A stretch of 64,000 bases of DNA from Microbacterium sp. Leaf159 (GCF_001423615.1 NZ_LMOU01000001.1:1605590-1669589), one strand, 5' to 3'; shown: positions 51,450-61,539, counted from the first letter of the stretch. The notes: generated by a model from the letters alone, not told the origin. Program-made: numbers and translations.

Positions 51450-52748
51450 ATGCAGCACCGCCATCCTTTCCGATCGCCGCAGAGTCCACGCGAAGACCGG
51501 CTTCCGATCGTCAGCCTGCTGGCGTTGTCGATAGGAATCTTCGTCTCGCAGACGGCGGAGTTCCTGCCCGGGGGCCTCGTCCCTCCGATCGCCGAAGAAC
51601 TCGATCTCGATGTCGGTCTCGTCGGTCAGATGGTGTCGGTCTTCGCCTTCACCGTCGTCGTGTCGACCGCGCCGATGGCCTTGCTCACCGCACGGATCGG
51701 CAGAAAGACTCTCGTGGTTACGGCGATGGCTGTCGTCAGCCTCAGCAACGTCGTGGTTGCCGCGTCACCGGGTTTTGAGGGCATCCTCGCCGGACGTGTC
51801 GTAGGTGCGCTCGCGCACGGACTCTTCTGGGCGATCGTCGCCACCTACGCCGTCGAGATCGTGCCGCGGGAGAAGCTCGGTCGAGCTATGGCCTTCACGA
51901 CGGCCGGCGGATCTCTCGCAAGTATCCTCGGCATCCCGATCGGCAATGCGCTGGGTGAGGCATTCGGATGGCGGCAGGCGTTCATCGCCGTCGCGATCGT
52001 GGGCAGCCTCGTGACGCTCGTGTTGTGGCGCTGGCTCCCCCGCATCGAGACCACGAAGGGCAGGCGCGGATCGAGCCGCCTGAAGTTCGACCGCTCGGCA
52101 CTCGGGATCGCGATGATCTGCATCCTGATCCTCATCCTGATCGTCGGGCAGACCAGTTTCGGCCCGTACACGACGCTCTGGCTCGAGGAGATCGCGGGTT
52201 TCGAGCGGGCGACCATCCCGATCTACCTTCTGATCACCGGAGTGGCCGGAGCCGTCGGCGCGATTCTCGCGGGCAACCTGTACGACCGATACCCCCGCAT
52301 CACATTCATGGCATCGGGCCTGCTCCTGACGGCGGCACTATGCCTGCTCGCTGTCGTCGCCGACGACGGGTTCTCCCTCCAGCTCGTCGCGACGTCAGCA
52401 TGCGTGAGCCTAGGTTTCGCTGGGCTTCCCATGATGCTGCAGGCCCGAATGATGCAGACCGCGTCACCGCAGATGAGGCGGATCGCTGGTGCAGTGCAGA
52501 CGACGGTGTTCAACGTGGCCATCGGCGGTGGCGCCCTCATCGGCGGCTTCGTCGTCTCAGGCGCCGGGGTGGGGGCGCTGCCGTTGATCGCTGCCACAAG
52601 CGCCATCGTCACCACAGTCTTGGCTGCGGCATGGGACGCGCTTCGCCGCCGTCGACCCGCTGCCGATCAGGATGAAGCGCCCGGAGCCGATGAGCGGGCG
52701 ATGCTCGCGATCAGCACCACGGGGTCGATCAGCCTGCCCGGGCGGTGA
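51450..52748 (+). CDS. MFS transporter, DHA1/AraJ-like
   Basis: A 432-aa facilitator with 12 hydrophobic segments. The DHA1/AraJ-type opening LALSIGIFVSQTAEFLPGGLVPPIAEELDLDVGLVGQ and the loop LLTARIGRKTLVV are typical of sugar or drug efflux permeases. A Pro-containing RGSSRLKF loop separates the two halves. The start is taken as the ATG at 51450, with no strong ribosome site. In the rhamnoside locus it could export excess sugar or toxic aglycone. Confidence 0.82.
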   Translation: MQHRHPFRSPQSPREDRLPIVSLLALSIGIFVSQTAEFLPGGLVPPIAEELDLDVGLVGQMVSVFAFTVVVSTAPMALLTARIGRKTLVVTAMAVVSLSNVVVAASPGFEGILAGRVVGALAHGLFWAIVATYAVEIVPREKLGRAMAFTTAGGSLASILGIPIGNALGEAFGWRQAFIAVAIVGSLVTLVLWRWLPRIETTKGRRGSSRLKFDRSALGIAMICILILILIVGQTSFGPYTTLWLEEIAGFERATIPIYLLITGVAGAVGAILAGNLYDRYPRITFMASGLLLTAALCLLAVVADDGFSLQLVATSACVSLGFAGLPMMLQARMMQTASPQMRRIAGAVQTTVFNVAIGGGALIGGFVVSGAGVGALPLIAATSAIVTTVLAAAWDALRRRRPAADQDEAPGADERAMLAISTTGSISLPGR

Positions 52749-52781
52749 GCAAGGCGGTCTGAAGCACCGACAGCCATGCGA

Positions 52782-52808
52782 TTGCGCCATTTCGCCGGGG
52801 AAGATACG
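52782..52808 (+). promoter_or_regulatory. probable promoter of the 52.9-55.1 kb operon
   Basis: TTGCGC (52782-52787), 15-base spacer, GATACG (52803-52808). Closely similar boxes precede 55321 and 62656. Confidence 0.4.
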
Positions 52809-52838
52809 CTCGCAAAGATGCCATCCATCAAGATGGTG

Positions 52839-52854
52839 TTTCAATTAGTCGAAA
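52839..52854. promoter_or_regulatory. locus operator, copy 1
   Basis: TTTCAATTAGTCGAAA, inverted TTTC/GAAA arms around 8 bases, just downstream of a candidate promoter. Shares the GTTTCA...TYGAA pattern with 55248-55264 and 62621-62637. Confidence 0.55.
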
Positions 52855-52916
52855 AGCGCATCCCCGAACGATTACGACTGGGCCCGCCACACGCCGACGA
52901 CCGAGGACGCACATCA

Positions 52917-53128
52917 TGGAACATCTCGACACCCGCCTCTCCGTTCACGAGCGTGTGAGCGCGCTGCTCGCGCGCATGACGACGGAAGAGAAGGCCCATC
53001 AGCTCACCGGCATCATGGCGTTCGATCTCGTGCGATCCGATGGATCGGATCTCTCGACCACAGAGCACACACTGACTCGCGTGTACTTCTCGCGGAGTTC
53101 CTCAGGAAAGGCCGGTGCGTGGAAATGA
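52917..53128 (+). pseudogene. N-terminal remnant of a GH3 glycoside hydrolase
   Basis: The first about 55 codons (RLSVHERVSALLARMTTEEKAHQLTGIM...) match the start of GH3 beta-glycosidases (sxeeRvxxLLxxMTxeEKxxQl). Codons after TTEHTLTR do not, and the frame stops before residue 71. The rest of the barrel is missing, so an internal deletion has fused the N-terminus to the region just ahead of the next gene. Promoter and operator remain intact upstream (52782-52854), so the deletion may place the downstream genes under the former GH3 promoter. Confidence 0.65.
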
Positions 53129-53979
53129 CTGTTGCAGGTGTCGTGGGCCTCGGAACGATGGGCTCGGGGATCGTGCGCCTCCTGGCCCGCTCAGGCATCA
53201 TCGTTCGCGGATACGACCCGCAGCCGGTCGCCGGCGATCGTCTCACCGATGAAGGACTGGCATCATTCACGACCACGACATCGATCGAGGACTGCGTGCA
53301 CGGTGCGGACATCGTGTTCGAAGCGGTGCACGAGACTCTCGAGGCGAAGGCGCCCGTGCTGCGCAGCATCTCCGCCGCGACGAACGGAGTGATCGCGTCG
53401 AACACATCTACTCTCATGCCCAGCACGATGACGGGATTCGTCGATCGACCCGAACGCTTCCTCGTCGCTCATTTCTTCAACCCTCCGGAGATCGTGCCTC
53501 TGGTGGAAGTCATCCCCGCCCCGGAGACGAGTGAAGAGGTCAAGGAGCAGATCATGGAGATCCTCCGCCATCTCGGGAGCACACCTGTCCTCCTCGACCG
53601 CGAGTATCCGGGCTTCGTTGCGAACCGCCTGCAGGCCGCGATTCTGCGCGAGGCTCTACACCTGGTGGAAGAGGGCATTGTCTCCCCGGAGAACCTCGAC
53701 GAAGTGGTCAGGACCGGACTTGGGCCGCGCTGGTCGGTCGCCGGACCGATAGGCGTCGCCGATCTGGGCGGGCTGGACATCTTCGAGCGAGTGTGCGCCG
53801 AACTCTTCCCGCGCTTGAGTAACGCGTCTCAACCCCCGGAGGCGCTCACGGAGCGCGTTGCGGAGGGAGACCTCGGAGCGAAGTCGGGCCGGGGGTTCTA
53901 CCGGCACACGAAGGAAGCGGACGGAGAGCACTTCGACCAGATGGCCGCGCTCTTCGCGCAGCTGCGGAAAGGGAACTGA
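53119..53979 (+). CDS. 3-hydroxyacyl-CoA dehydrogenase family protein
   Basis: A 286-aa NAD-dependent dehydrogenase. The Rossmann motif VVGLGTMGSGIVRLLA is near residue 8; SNTSTLMPSTM and VAHFFNPPEIVPLVEVIP are 3HCDH_N hallmarks (catalytic His in AHFFNPP), and the C-terminal domain has GFVANRLQAAILREALHLVEEG. Either the GTG at 53119 (better-spaced purine tract) or the ATG at 53125 may start it. Known members oxidise 3-hydroxyacyl-CoA, carnitine or L-gulonate; in a rhamnoside locus a hydroxy-fatty-acid or sugar-acid substrate is conceivable. Confidence 0.82.
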   Translation: MEMTVAGVVGLGTMGSGIVRLLARSGIIVRGYDPQPVAGDRLTDEGLASFTTTTSIEDCVHGADIVFEAVHETLEAKAPVLRSISAATNGVIASNTSTLMPSTMTGFVDRPERFLVAHFFNPPEIVPLVEVIPAPETSEEVKEQIMEILRHLGSTPVLLDREYPGFVANRLQAAILREALHLVEEGIVSPENLDEVVRTGLGPRWSVAGPIGVADLGGLDIFERVCAELFPRLSNASQPPEALTERVAEGDLGAKSGRGFYRHTKEADGEHFDQMAALFAQLRKGN

Positions 53980-53983
53980 AAAG

Positions 53984-55141
53984 ATGAATCGGAGCATGAC
54001 AGTAGACCTCCTCGCAGAGGATCGCTATTCGCCGGTTGTAGACGCCTTCCGCGAGACTCTCCATGAGGTCGATCGCAGTGGTGCGGCCCTATCCGTCTGG
54101 GTGAACGGCGAGCCTGTGATCGAGGCGCGTGGTGGCACAGCAGATGCACATACCGGGCAGGCATGGCAGCGCGACACCCTCGCGGTGACCTTCTCGTGCA
54201 CGAAAGGTCTGGCGGCCATCGCGATCGGTCGCCTTCTGCAGTCCGGGGCACTGGCGTCACTCGACATGCCGCTCGCGGAGATATGGCCCGAGTTCGGGGC
54301 GCACGGCAAGCATCGGGTCTCGGTCGGGGACGCCCTCGCGCATCGGGCGGGCGTCTCGGCGCCTCGCACCGACGTCTCCCTCGCGCAGCTGCTCGATGTC
54401 GACGAGTTCGCCCGGATCATCGCAGACCAGGAGCCACTGTGGGTCCCCGGCAGCTCACATCAGTATCACGCCGTGACGATCGGAGCGATCAGCGGGCAGA
54501 TCGTCGCTCGCCTCACCGACCGATCACTCGGTGAGTACTTCGCCGACGAGATCGCCGGACCACTCCACGCGGACGCCTGGATCGGCCTCCCTTCAGACAG
54601 GGAGAGGGATGTGGCCCACATCATCCAGGCGCAACCGGCAGATCCGCCGTCTCCATCGACTTCCGACTCGAAGTGGCTGGAGAGAGCGATCACGCTGGGA
54701 GGCGCGCTACCGCTGGATCTGCTCGGACCGGGCCCAGGCTTCAACGATCGCGAGCTCCATGCCGCGGAGATCGGCGGTGCGGGCGGCGTGGCCAGCGCCT
54801 CCGCCCTCGCCAAGATCTGGTCGGCGACCGTCGCCAGCACCGACGGCGTCCGACTTCTCGAGGATGACACCGTCCGTTCACTGGCCCGATCCCGGAGCGA
54901 GGGCACACCGTTCTTCGACAACGGTCCACCCCCGTACCAGGCGTGGGGCGCGGGCGTCATGATCCCCTCGGGGTGGGACCCGTACTTGTCGCCTGCCTCT
55001 TTCGGCCACGACGGGGCCGGCGGGCAGATCGCGTTCGCCGACCTCGATGCGCGCGTCGGGTTCGCCTACGTGACGAATCGTGCCGGTGACATGGCACGCG
55101 GCATCAGCGTGGTCGATGCACTCAGGGAATCGCTCGCGTAG
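53984..55141 (+). CDS. serine hydrolase, beta-lactamase/EstB-type esterase
   Basis: A 385-aa class C beta-lactamase-fold hydrolase. The SxxK motif is FSCTKGL (Ser and Lys, about residue 69), the Tyr motif is SHQYHAVTIG, and HDGAGGQIAFAD replaces the KTG element, as in EstB-like esterases. No signal peptide is seen, so it acts in the cytoplasm. The start is the ATG at 53984; the ATG at 53996 with GGAG just ahead is possible. It lies 4 bases after the dehydrogenase gene. It may cleave acyl esters from imported glycosides. Confidence 0.85.
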   Translation: MNRSMTVDLLAEDRYSPVVDAFRETLHEVDRSGAALSVWVNGEPVIEARGGTADAHTGQAWQRDTLAVTFSCTKGLAAIAIGRLLQSGALASLDMPLAEIWPEFGAHGKHRVSVGDALAHRAGVSAPRTDVSLAQLLDVDEFARIIADQEPLWVPGSSHQYHAVTIGAISGQIVARLTDRSLGEYFADEIAGPLHADAWIGLPSDRERDVAHIIQAQPADPPSPSTSDSKWLERAITLGGALPLDLLGPGPGFNDRELHAAEIGGAGGVASASALAKIWSATVASTDGVRLLEDDTVRSLARSRSEGTPFFDNGPPPYQAWGAGVMIPSGWDPYLSPASFGHDGAGGQIAFADLDARVGFAYVTNRAGDMARGISVVDALRESLA

Positions 55142-55196
55142 GGCTTCCTGCCTGGCCCTGCACCCCGTCACAATCGGCTCTTCTCAACGCCCGGGC

Positions 55197-55224
55197 TTGC
55201 GGAGTACGCGAGATCCTGGATACT
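55197..55224 (+). promoter_or_regulatory. probable promoter of the sugar-binding protein gene
   Basis: TTGCGG (55197-55202), 16-base spacer, GATACT (55219-55224), followed by the operator at 55248-55264. Confidence 0.4.
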
Positions 55225-55247
55225 CTGATTCAACGACTCGCAACGGC

Positions 55248-55264
55248 GTTTCATTAATTGGAAT
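55248..55264. promoter_or_regulatory. locus operator, copy 2
   Basis: GTTTCATTAATTGGAAT, preceded by CGCAACGGC. The same CGCAAC-G/A-GC lead-in occurs before the copy at 62621, so similarity extends beyond the palindrome. Confidence 0.6.
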
Positions 55265-55320
55265 ACGCGAGTCGGGTCCTGTTGCACCGCACCTGCAATT
55301 CCCGAAGAGAAGGACGATCG

Positions 55321-56595
55321 ATGAAGATCAGAAGATTTGCCGCACTGACCAGCGCAGCCACCGTGACCGCACTCCTGCTTGCAGGATGCTCCGCCGGAGG
55401 CGGGAACGCCCCGGTCAGCGACGACGGAGAGGTCAGCGGAACGCTCACAGGCGTGTTCGCCTCGGCGTTCAAGGAGACCTACGAGGAGATCGCCACCAAG
55501 TTCGAAGAGAAGTACCCGGACGTCGACGTGAAGTTCGACTACCAGGGCGGCGACATCAACGCACTCGTCATGACGCAACTGCAGGGAAATACAGCGCCAG
55601 ACATCCTGACGTCCTTCCCCGGCGGCGTCGAGGGCGACAGCTCCGACAACGTGATCCCGCTCGCCTCGACGGAACGGATCATGCCGCTCGATGTGAGCTG
55701 GGCAGACCAGATCCCCGCCGACTGGGAGAAGGACTTCGGCTACGACGGCAAGGTCTACGCGTATCCGGGCGCTTTCCAGCCGCTCACCTCGATCTACAAC
55801 CAGACGAAGCTGGATGAGTTCGGACTGACTGTCCCCACGACTCTGGACGAAGTCCTGGCCCTGTGTGCGGATGCCAAGGAGAACGGCGTCTACGCCTATG
55901 GCCAGGGACTCGGAGACGCAGCCGGTGGCGGACCCCAGTTCCTGACCTACGCGCAGAACGCGACACTGGTGACCGGCCCGCATCCCGAGTTCGACGCCGG
56001 AGTCGCGACCGGCGACGAATCCTACCCGGGGTCGGCGTGGGTCGATCAGTTCGAGATCTACCAGCAGATGTTCGATGAGGGCTGCTTCGGTGAGGGCTCG
56101 CTTGGTCGCAGCCGCGACCAGGGAGCGACCGAGGTGGCGTCCGGCAACGCACTCGGCATCGTTGATGTCGGCGCCGTTCTGGCTTCGCTTGCCACGCAGG
56201 GGCCGGACAACGAATACGTGGTCGCTCCGATGCCCGCGACGAATGACGGCGACACCCTCGTCGCGGCCCTTCCTGGCTTCGTGACGACCATCAATGCGAA
56301 CGCGAAGAACCCGACCGCCGCACAGGCATTCCTGGAGTTCCTCGGCGAGCCCGAGATCTCCGCGATCTACGCAGACGGTTTCGCCTCCGTCCCCGTGCTT
56401 CCCAACGACCAGTACACTCCCCCCGCATCGCTCGAGAGCTTCGCAGCTGCGGTGGCCGAGGGAACGACTGTGCCGCTCGGCGCCGTCAAACTCGAAGTTC
56501 AGGTCACACTGAACGAACAGCTGCAGGCGATGTTCCTGGGCGATTCGACTCCCGAGGACGTCGCCAAGAGCATGCAGGATGCAGTCGGCAAGTAG
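55321..56595 (+). CDS. ABC transporter sugar-binding lipoprotein
   Basis: A 424-aa extracellular solute-binding protein (SBP_bac_1). The signal peptide runs to the lipobox LLLAGC (cysteine at residue 23) followed by a Gly/Asp-rich linker. Mature-domain motifs are FEEKYPDVDVKFDYQGGDIN and YAYPGAFQPLTSIYNQTKLDEFG. The ATG at 55321 has AAGGA 7-8 bases upstream. The two cognate permeases are probably those at 62656 and 63591, more than 6 kb away beyond GH42, GH78 and IclR, so the importer genes are split. A clear terminator follows. Confidence 0.9.
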   Translation: MKIRRFAALTSAATVTALLLAGCSAGGGNAPVSDDGEVSGTLTGVFASAFKETYEEIATKFEEKYPDVDVKFDYQGGDINALVMTQLQGNTAPDILTSFPGGVEGDSSDNVIPLASTERIMPLDVSWADQIPADWEKDFGYDGKVYAYPGAFQPLTSIYNQTKLDEFGLTVPTTLDEVLALCADAKENGVYAYGQGLGDAAGGGPQFLTYAQNATLVTGPHPEFDAGVATGDESYPGSAWVDQFEIYQQMFDEGCFGEGSLGRSRDQGATEVASGNALGIVDVGAVLASLATQGPDNEYVVAPMPATNDGDTLVAALPGFVTTINANAKNPTAAQAFLEFLGEPEISAIYADGFASVPVLPNDQYTPPASLESFAAAVAEGTTVPLGAVKLEVQVTLNEQLQAMFLGDSTPEDVAKSMQDAVGK

Positions 56596-56608
56596 CGACA
56601 CCGGCGAG

Positions 56609-56643
56609 ACGGGGTGCTGCGATCTTTCGCAGCACCCCGTTTT
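56609..56643 (+). terminator. Rho-independent terminator
   Basis: A perfect 13-base GC-rich stem (56609-56621 with 56628-56640), an ATCTTT loop, then TTTT. It closes the binding-protein transcript and may also serve the convergent GH42 gene. Confidence 0.85.
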
Positions 56644-56663
56644 GGTGTGCACACCCCCGACGT

Positions 56664-58712
56664 CTACACCCGCACCATCCTCCAGCCGTACTGACCCAGT
56701 ACGACCCCACTGACCGCTTCCCCGGTGACGAAATCCGCTCCTGCGACGTCGAGCGAAACATCGTCCGTTCCGTGGTTGATCAGGGTCAGGACATCTCCGC
56801 GTCGGGCCACCTCCACCCACTCGCTCGCCACCTCGAACACAGCCTGAACGCCGGCGAGATCGGCGAGCCACCGGGTGATGGCGCGCATTCCGGCGTCGTC
56901 CGGCACTGACGCCAGATAGTGTGCGACGCCTCGCCCCGAGACACGACTCGTCAGCGCGGGCATGCCCGCAGTGCGACCGTCGGCATATCGTGCGTCGATG
57001 ACGACCTGCTCGTCGAGCACCCGTATCTCTTCGGCAACGTATTCTCCTCGGACGACACCGAAGGGCGCGTCGATCATCGCAGCACGCTGCCCTGGCTCAT
57101 CAGCGGAGATCGTGGTGCTGACCGCTGCTCCGGCCGAGTCCTGACTGGTGCGGACGGGTGGCGGCACCAGCGCGCCGAACTCCTCAACGCACACACCCAG
57201 GATGCTTCGGAGACCTACCTGGAACCCGCCGTCACGGAACGCGTCCTCAGCATCGACGATGTCGGTGAAGGGTGTGACCAGAAGGCGTCCTCCCCCGTTC
57301 ACGAACTCCTTCAACGCATCGGCTCCATCATCAGTGAGCAGGTAGAGGTGAGGGACGATCACAAGCGCATAGGCGGAGAGATCGGAACCTGTGTGCACGA
57401 AGTCGACCGCGATGTTCTGCCGGTGCAAAGCGGAGTACCACCGCTGCACCAGTGCCAACCAATCGAGACGCACGGGGTGGTCCGGCTGCGAGATCGCCCA
57501 CCAGTTCGCCCACTCGAATACGAGAGCGACCCGTGCGCCCGACCCCATCTCGCCGTCGTCCGTCGTCTTCGGAGGAAAGGCCGGAAGACTGCTCAGAGTC
57601 TGGCCGAGAGACTTCACTTCTCGCCAGGTCCTCGTCTCCAGTCCCGCGTGCGGCACCATGGCCGAGAAGAACTTCTCACTGCCCCGACGCGACTGGCGCC
57701 ACTGGAAGAAAAGGATGCCATCGGCCCCGCGCCCGACGGCCTGCATCGACAGTGCCTCCATCTGACCTGGCGCCTTGGGCGCGTTGGTCGGTCGGAAGCT
57801 CACCACGTTCGTCGCCTGCTCCATCAACAGCCAGGGCGTTCGCGGCTTCAGCGAACGCATGAGATCGCGAGTGAAAGCTGCAGCGCGAAACGAGAACGGG
57901 TCGTTCGGCTCGAAGTAGTTGTCGTCGCTGACGATGTCGACCTCGTCTGCCCATGCCCAGTAGTCCAGAGGCTGGAAGGGGCCCATGAAGTTCGTTGTCA
58001 CCGGCTGCGATGCTCCCGCCGCCTTGATGATGTCCCGCTCCATCACGAAAAGCTCGAGCAGGGTGTCAGAGCTAAATCGTCTGAAGTCGAGTACGCCCCC
58101 CGGGTTCACGCTGTAGGGCGATTTGCGCGGCGGCACGATTTCATCGAAAGACCCATATAGCTGGGACCAGAACGCGGTTCCCCATGCTCTATTCAGCGTG
58201 TCGATATCCCCGTAACGTCGCTGCAGCCAGAGGCGGAAATGCCGCGCCGCGTTGTCCGAGTAGTCGTAGGCGAGGTGACAGCCATACTCGTTGTTGACGT
58301 GCCACAACACCACTGCGGGGTGCGAGTGGTAGCGGTCGGCGATCGCCGTGACGAGGCGTGCAGCCAGTCGCCTATAGTCAGGAGAACTGGGGCTGTACGC
58401 CTGCCGACTGCCAGGCCAATAGGTCGAACCGTTCTCATCCTCAGGAAGAATGCCGGGGTACTTTTTCGCCGCCCAAGGAGGCGGCGACGCGGTGGCCGTC
58501 GCGAGGTCGACCCCGATTCCGTTCTCGTGGAGAAGGTCGATGATTTTGTCGAGCCATTCGAAGTCGAAGGTGTGCTCGTCAGGCTGGATCCGCGACCAGG
58601 CGAACACGCCAAGGGTGGTCATGGTCACCCCAGCCTCGCGCATCAACCGAACGTCGTCGAGCCACACGACTTCGTCCCATTGCTCGGGGTTGTAGTCTCC
58701 GCCGTAATACAT
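56664..58712 (-). CDS. beta-galactosidase, GH42
   Basis: A 682-aa retaining beta-galactosidase. N-terminal YYGGDYNPEQWDEVVWLDDVRLM is the GH42 signature. Acid/base Glu142 lies in VNNEYGCH and nucleophile Glu298 in PWLLMEQAT. The barrel is followed by the A4 trimerisation domain (ALVIVPHLYLLTDDGADAL) and a C-terminal beta domain ending VVLGQYGWRMVRV. No signal peptide is present, so it is cytoplasmic. It lies 44 bases downstream of the second rhamnosidase on the same strand. Some GH42 enzymes act on beta-galactosides or alpha-L-arabinosides in plant glycans. Confidence 0.93.
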   Translation of the reverse strand: MYYGGDYNPEQWDEVVWLDDVRLMREAGVTMTTLGVFAWSRIQPDEHTFDFEWLDKIIDLLHENGIGVDLATATASPPPWAAKKYPGILPEDENGSTYWPGSRQAYSPSSPDYRRLAARLVTAIADRYHSHPAVVLWHVNNEYGCHLAYDYSDNAARHFRLWLQRRYGDIDTLNRAWGTAFWSQLYGSFDEIVPPRKSPYSVNPGGVLDFRRFSSDTLLELFVMERDIIKAAGASQPVTTNFMGPFQPLDYWAWADEVDIVSDDNYFEPNDPFSFRAAAFTRDLMRSLKPRTPWLLMEQATNVVSFRPTNAPKAPGQMEALSMQAVGRGADGILFFQWRQSRRGSEKFFSAMVPHAGLETRTWREVKSLGQTLSSLPAFPPKTTDDGEMGSGARVALVFEWANWWAISQPDHPVRLDWLALVQRWYSALHRQNIAVDFVHTGSDLSAYALVIVPHLYLLTDDGADALKEFVNGGGRLLVTPFTDIVDAEDAFRDGGFQVGLRSILGVCVEEFGALVPPPVRTSQDSAGAAVSTTISADEPGQRAAMIDAPFGVVRGEYVAEEIRVLDEQVVIDARYADGRTAGMPALTSRVSGRGVAHYLASVPDDAGMRAITRWLADLAGVQAVFEVASEWVEVARRGDVLTLINHGTDDVSLDVAGADFVTGEAVSGVVLGQYGWRMVRV

Positions 58713-58756
58713 CCGCTGTCAGCCTTTCTGTAGGAGGCGAAAAGTGCCTCGCGCTC

Positions 58757-61429
58757 TCAGGGCGTGTCGCGACGATGAGAATGCCGGCCGGGCCCGAATT
58801 CGAGGACGTCCACTCCCTCGGCCAAGCGAGCCACACTCCCCGCCGGGACGTCGATGTCGAAGGAGAGAGCCGTCGCAGTGCGAGACCACGAGAACGACGC
58901 CTCCCCGCGCGGGGTGCGATGCCTCAGGGCACCGCGCGTGAGCCGCGCATCGTCGATCGGATCCAGGTCGATCACACTCCAGCCCGGCGCGCCCGCGCGC
59001 ATCCCTCCGACCCGCTGATACACCCAACTCAGTGCACCACCGAGGAAGTAGTGATTGCGCGAGCGGGCGTCGGCGTCCCAGGATTCCTTCATTGTGAGCT
59101 CGTCCTGGGCGAACCAGGCGCCCCACCCGGGAGCGGACGTCGTCGTCAAGACACGGACCGCGAGATCGTCTCGGCCGATCGAACTCAACGCGAACGGCAG
59201 ATAGCGCGCGCCGATGGCACCGGCGTCGAGGTGGCCGCCCGTGCGATGCTCGACATCGTCTGCAAGCCCCGCCGCGACCGACCCGCGATGCTCGTCGGGG
59301 ACGATGCCCAGCACCAGGGGCAACACATTGAGCGTCTGCCTGTATCCCACGCCCGGCACCGCGTAGTGCCCCACCCGAGCGTCGAAATACACGGAGTGAT
59401 AGTTGGATGCGGTTCGCTGCGCGGCGCCGCTGAAGCGTGTCGCCGCGTCGGGTCGGTCGACGAGATCCATAATGCTCGCCGCATGCTGCAGAACCGCGAT
59501 CATCATCAGCGTCGCGGTCGGTGCTGTTCCCTCAGGAGGAATCTGATGACCGGGAGAAAGCCAGTCCCCCCAGCTTCGGATCGGCCAGATACCTTCGCCT
59601 GCGATGGCGATCAGAGAATCAGCGTACCCCTCGACCATCGGAGCGAATCGTCGCAGGACCTCGATGTCCCCGGTCTCCCAGTAGACCTGCCACGGGATGA
59701 GCACGCTCGATCCGCTCCATGCCGGGTCTGCAGCCTCGCCGAATCCGGGCGTGGGCACGATCTGCGGGATCTCACCTGAGTCCGCCTGCGAATCCTCGTG
59801 GTCCTGCAACCACTTGATCCACAGATCCGTGATGTCGAAGCTGTGCAGCGCCGCCTCGGTCGCGACCATCGCGTCCGCAGTCCAGCCGTTCTTCTCATAG
59901 ACGGGGGTGTCGGTCGGGATTCCCTGAAGGTTGTTGAGGAGCGTTCGTCCGAACGCGGCATCCGCCCAAGCCAGGATCGGATCATCGCAGTCGAACCAGC
60001 CGCGTCGCTCGACATCCGTGTGCATCGACACGGCGGTCGGGATCGATGCGGAAGCCCCGCCGCTCGTCTCGACGTCGATCCATCGGAATCCCCGGTAGCC
60101 GAATCTCGCCGACCATCCGGTCACCGAATCCTGGACATCGAAGCGGTGAGCGTCCAACTGGGAGACACCCGCGACCAGGGCATTCTCCACCGTCGCTTCG
60201 CCATCGATCGAGAGATACTCCCCATAGCGGACGGTGACCATGCCACCGGGCGGCCCCTGGATGTCGAGCAGCACCTTGCCGGTGATCACGGCGCCGAAGT
60301 CGTAGGTCGTCCGCGACCCGACGACAGTGGAAGAGACAGGCTGCAGACGACCCGTCTCCCGTGTCGGCTGCAGCGGCGATCGCTGCAGCACCCCTCGCGG
60401 GCCGACGATCTCGACCGCTGGCCGCTCGGGTCTCGAGTCGCCGACGGAAACCGAGATCTCGCCGCCGTACAGAGTCTCCTGCTCGGTCGCTCCGGGGGCG
60501 GCCCGCCAGCTCGCGTCGGTCCCGATGCCGCGCACGCCGTCGCTGTTCTGCCACTGGACGAGGACGTTCGCCATGGGCTCGGCGTGCCAGGGTGAAACGT
60601 GCCAGCCCCAGATGTTCGCGCCGCGAGCGGCGAACATGCCGCGACCCGCCTCAATGCTGAGCGAATTGCTGCCGACACGGAGAAGACCAGTGATGTCCCA
60701 GGTGCGGTACAGCACCCGTTTCGAGTAGACCGTCGGAGCCGGCTCGAGAAGCTCATCGCCGATGAGAGTCCCATTGAGCGAGATCCTCCCGTTGCCGAGC
60801 ACGACGCCGGCAAGGAACGCACTGGTGAAGTCGTCATTCACGTCGAAGTCCCGGGAGAAGGTGGGGTTCGCCGCAGCGATCGTCTCCGCCGCCATGCAGC
60901 GCAGCCCCTCGACCCGTTCGCCCCCGATCCGCGCGATACCCGTGATCTGCAGCGGGCTTATCCCGTCATCCGTCGAGTCTCGGTCGGACGAACCCGTGTA
61001 CCAGCCGACCGCTCCGCGACGACGCGTGAGTCTCAGGAGATAACGACCGGCCGGTGCGGGAGGGTCGAGCTCGACGAAGTGCAGGTGCCGATCCCAGATA
61101 TGCTGCGGGCCCTCGACCACCCGGCTTCCCACGAGACGGCCTTCGTCGGTAAGCACCTCGAGCGCGAATGCGACATCTTCGAAGAGTCGACCGGTGAGGT
61201 CCGCGTGCACGGCGCAGAGGGGCCCGTCCACTGTGAACTCTTGAGAGAGCGGAAGGTCGTCGGCCCAGTCGACCCTCTCCCGCTGCGTGGATCTCAATGC
61301 TCGCGTCGACGCCGGGGTAGGGAGCGTGATCCAGGAAGACGTGCCCGCCTCGAGATCGTCTCCGATGCTTCGATCCGTGAGCCGGACTCCGGCGGTGGAA
61401 GTCAGAGGTGTCGATGAGATCTCGGTCAC
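58757..61429 (-). CDS. alpha-L-rhamnosidase, GH78, second
   Basis: An 890-aa rhamnosidase-family enzyme, clearly diverged from the copy at 48689. N-terminal beta domains ([29 protein letters not shown]) and [18 protein letters not shown] lead to the catalytic barrel, where [19 protein letters not shown] holds Glu512 at the general-acid site (the partner copy has CPTRERSGW). The C-terminal part has [23 protein letters not shown]. The GTG at 61429 has GGAG 6 bases upstream; the longer frame runs into the IclR gene's promoter. No signal peptide is seen. It is divergent from the IclR gene. Confidence 0.88.
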   Translation of the reverse strand: MTEISSTPLTSTAGVRLTDRSIGDDLEAGTSSWITLPTPASTRALRSTQRERVDWADDLPLSQEFTVDGPLCAVHADLTGRLFEDVAFALEVLTDEGRLVGSRVVEGPQHIWDRHLHFVELDPPAPAGRYLLRLTRRRGAVGWYTGSSDRDSTDDGISPLQITGIARIGGERVEGLRCMAAETIAAANPTFSRDFDVNDDFTSAFLAGVVLGNGRISLNGTLIGDELLEPAPTVYSKRVLYRTWDITGLLRVGSNSLSIEAGRGMFAARGANIWGWHVSPWHAEPMANVLVQWQNSDGVRGIGTDASWRAAPGATEQETLYGGEISVSVGDSRPERPAVEIVGPRGVLQRSPLQPTRETGRLQPVSSTVVGSRTTYDFGAVITGKVLLDIQGPPGGMVTVRYGEYLSIDGEATVENALVAGVSQLDAHRFDVQDSVTGWSARFGYRGFRWIDVETSGGASASIPTAVSMHTDVERRGWFDCDDPILAWADAAFGRTLLNNLQGIPTDTPVYEKNGWTADAMVATEAALHSFDITDLWIKWLQDHEDSQADSGEIPQIVPTPGFGEAADPAWSGSSVLIPWQVYWETGDIEVLRRFAPMVEGYADSLIAIAGEGIWPIRSWGDWLSPGHQIPPEGTAPTATLMMIAVLQHAASIMDLVDRPDAATRFSGAAQRTASNYHSVYFDARVGHYAVPGVGYRQTLNVLPLVLGIVPDEHRGSVAAGLADDVEHRTGGHLDAGAIGARYLPFALSSIGRDDLAVRVLTTTSAPGWGAWFAQDELTMKESWDADARSRNHYFLGGALSWVYQRVGGMRAGAPGWSVIDLDPIDDARLTRGALRHRTPRGEASFSWSRTATALSFDIDVPAGSVARLAEGVDVLEFGPGRHSHRRDTP

Positions 61430-61512
61430 AACGGTCTCCACTGATCGTGTCTGAAGGGTGAGCGAAGGCTGTGCCGCACACCACCCGCCAGCGTACGACA
61501 TGTCGACATATA

Positions 61513-61539
61513 TGGAAACACGTTTACACTTATTGGAAA
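61513..61539. promoter_or_regulatory. candidate operator between the second rhamnosidase and IclR genes
   Basis: TGGAAACACGTTTACA carries a GAAAC/GTTT inverted pair, and GTTTACACTTATTGGAA resembles the locus operators with changed spacing. Likely autoregulation by IclR, by analogy with the family. Confidence 0.4.
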
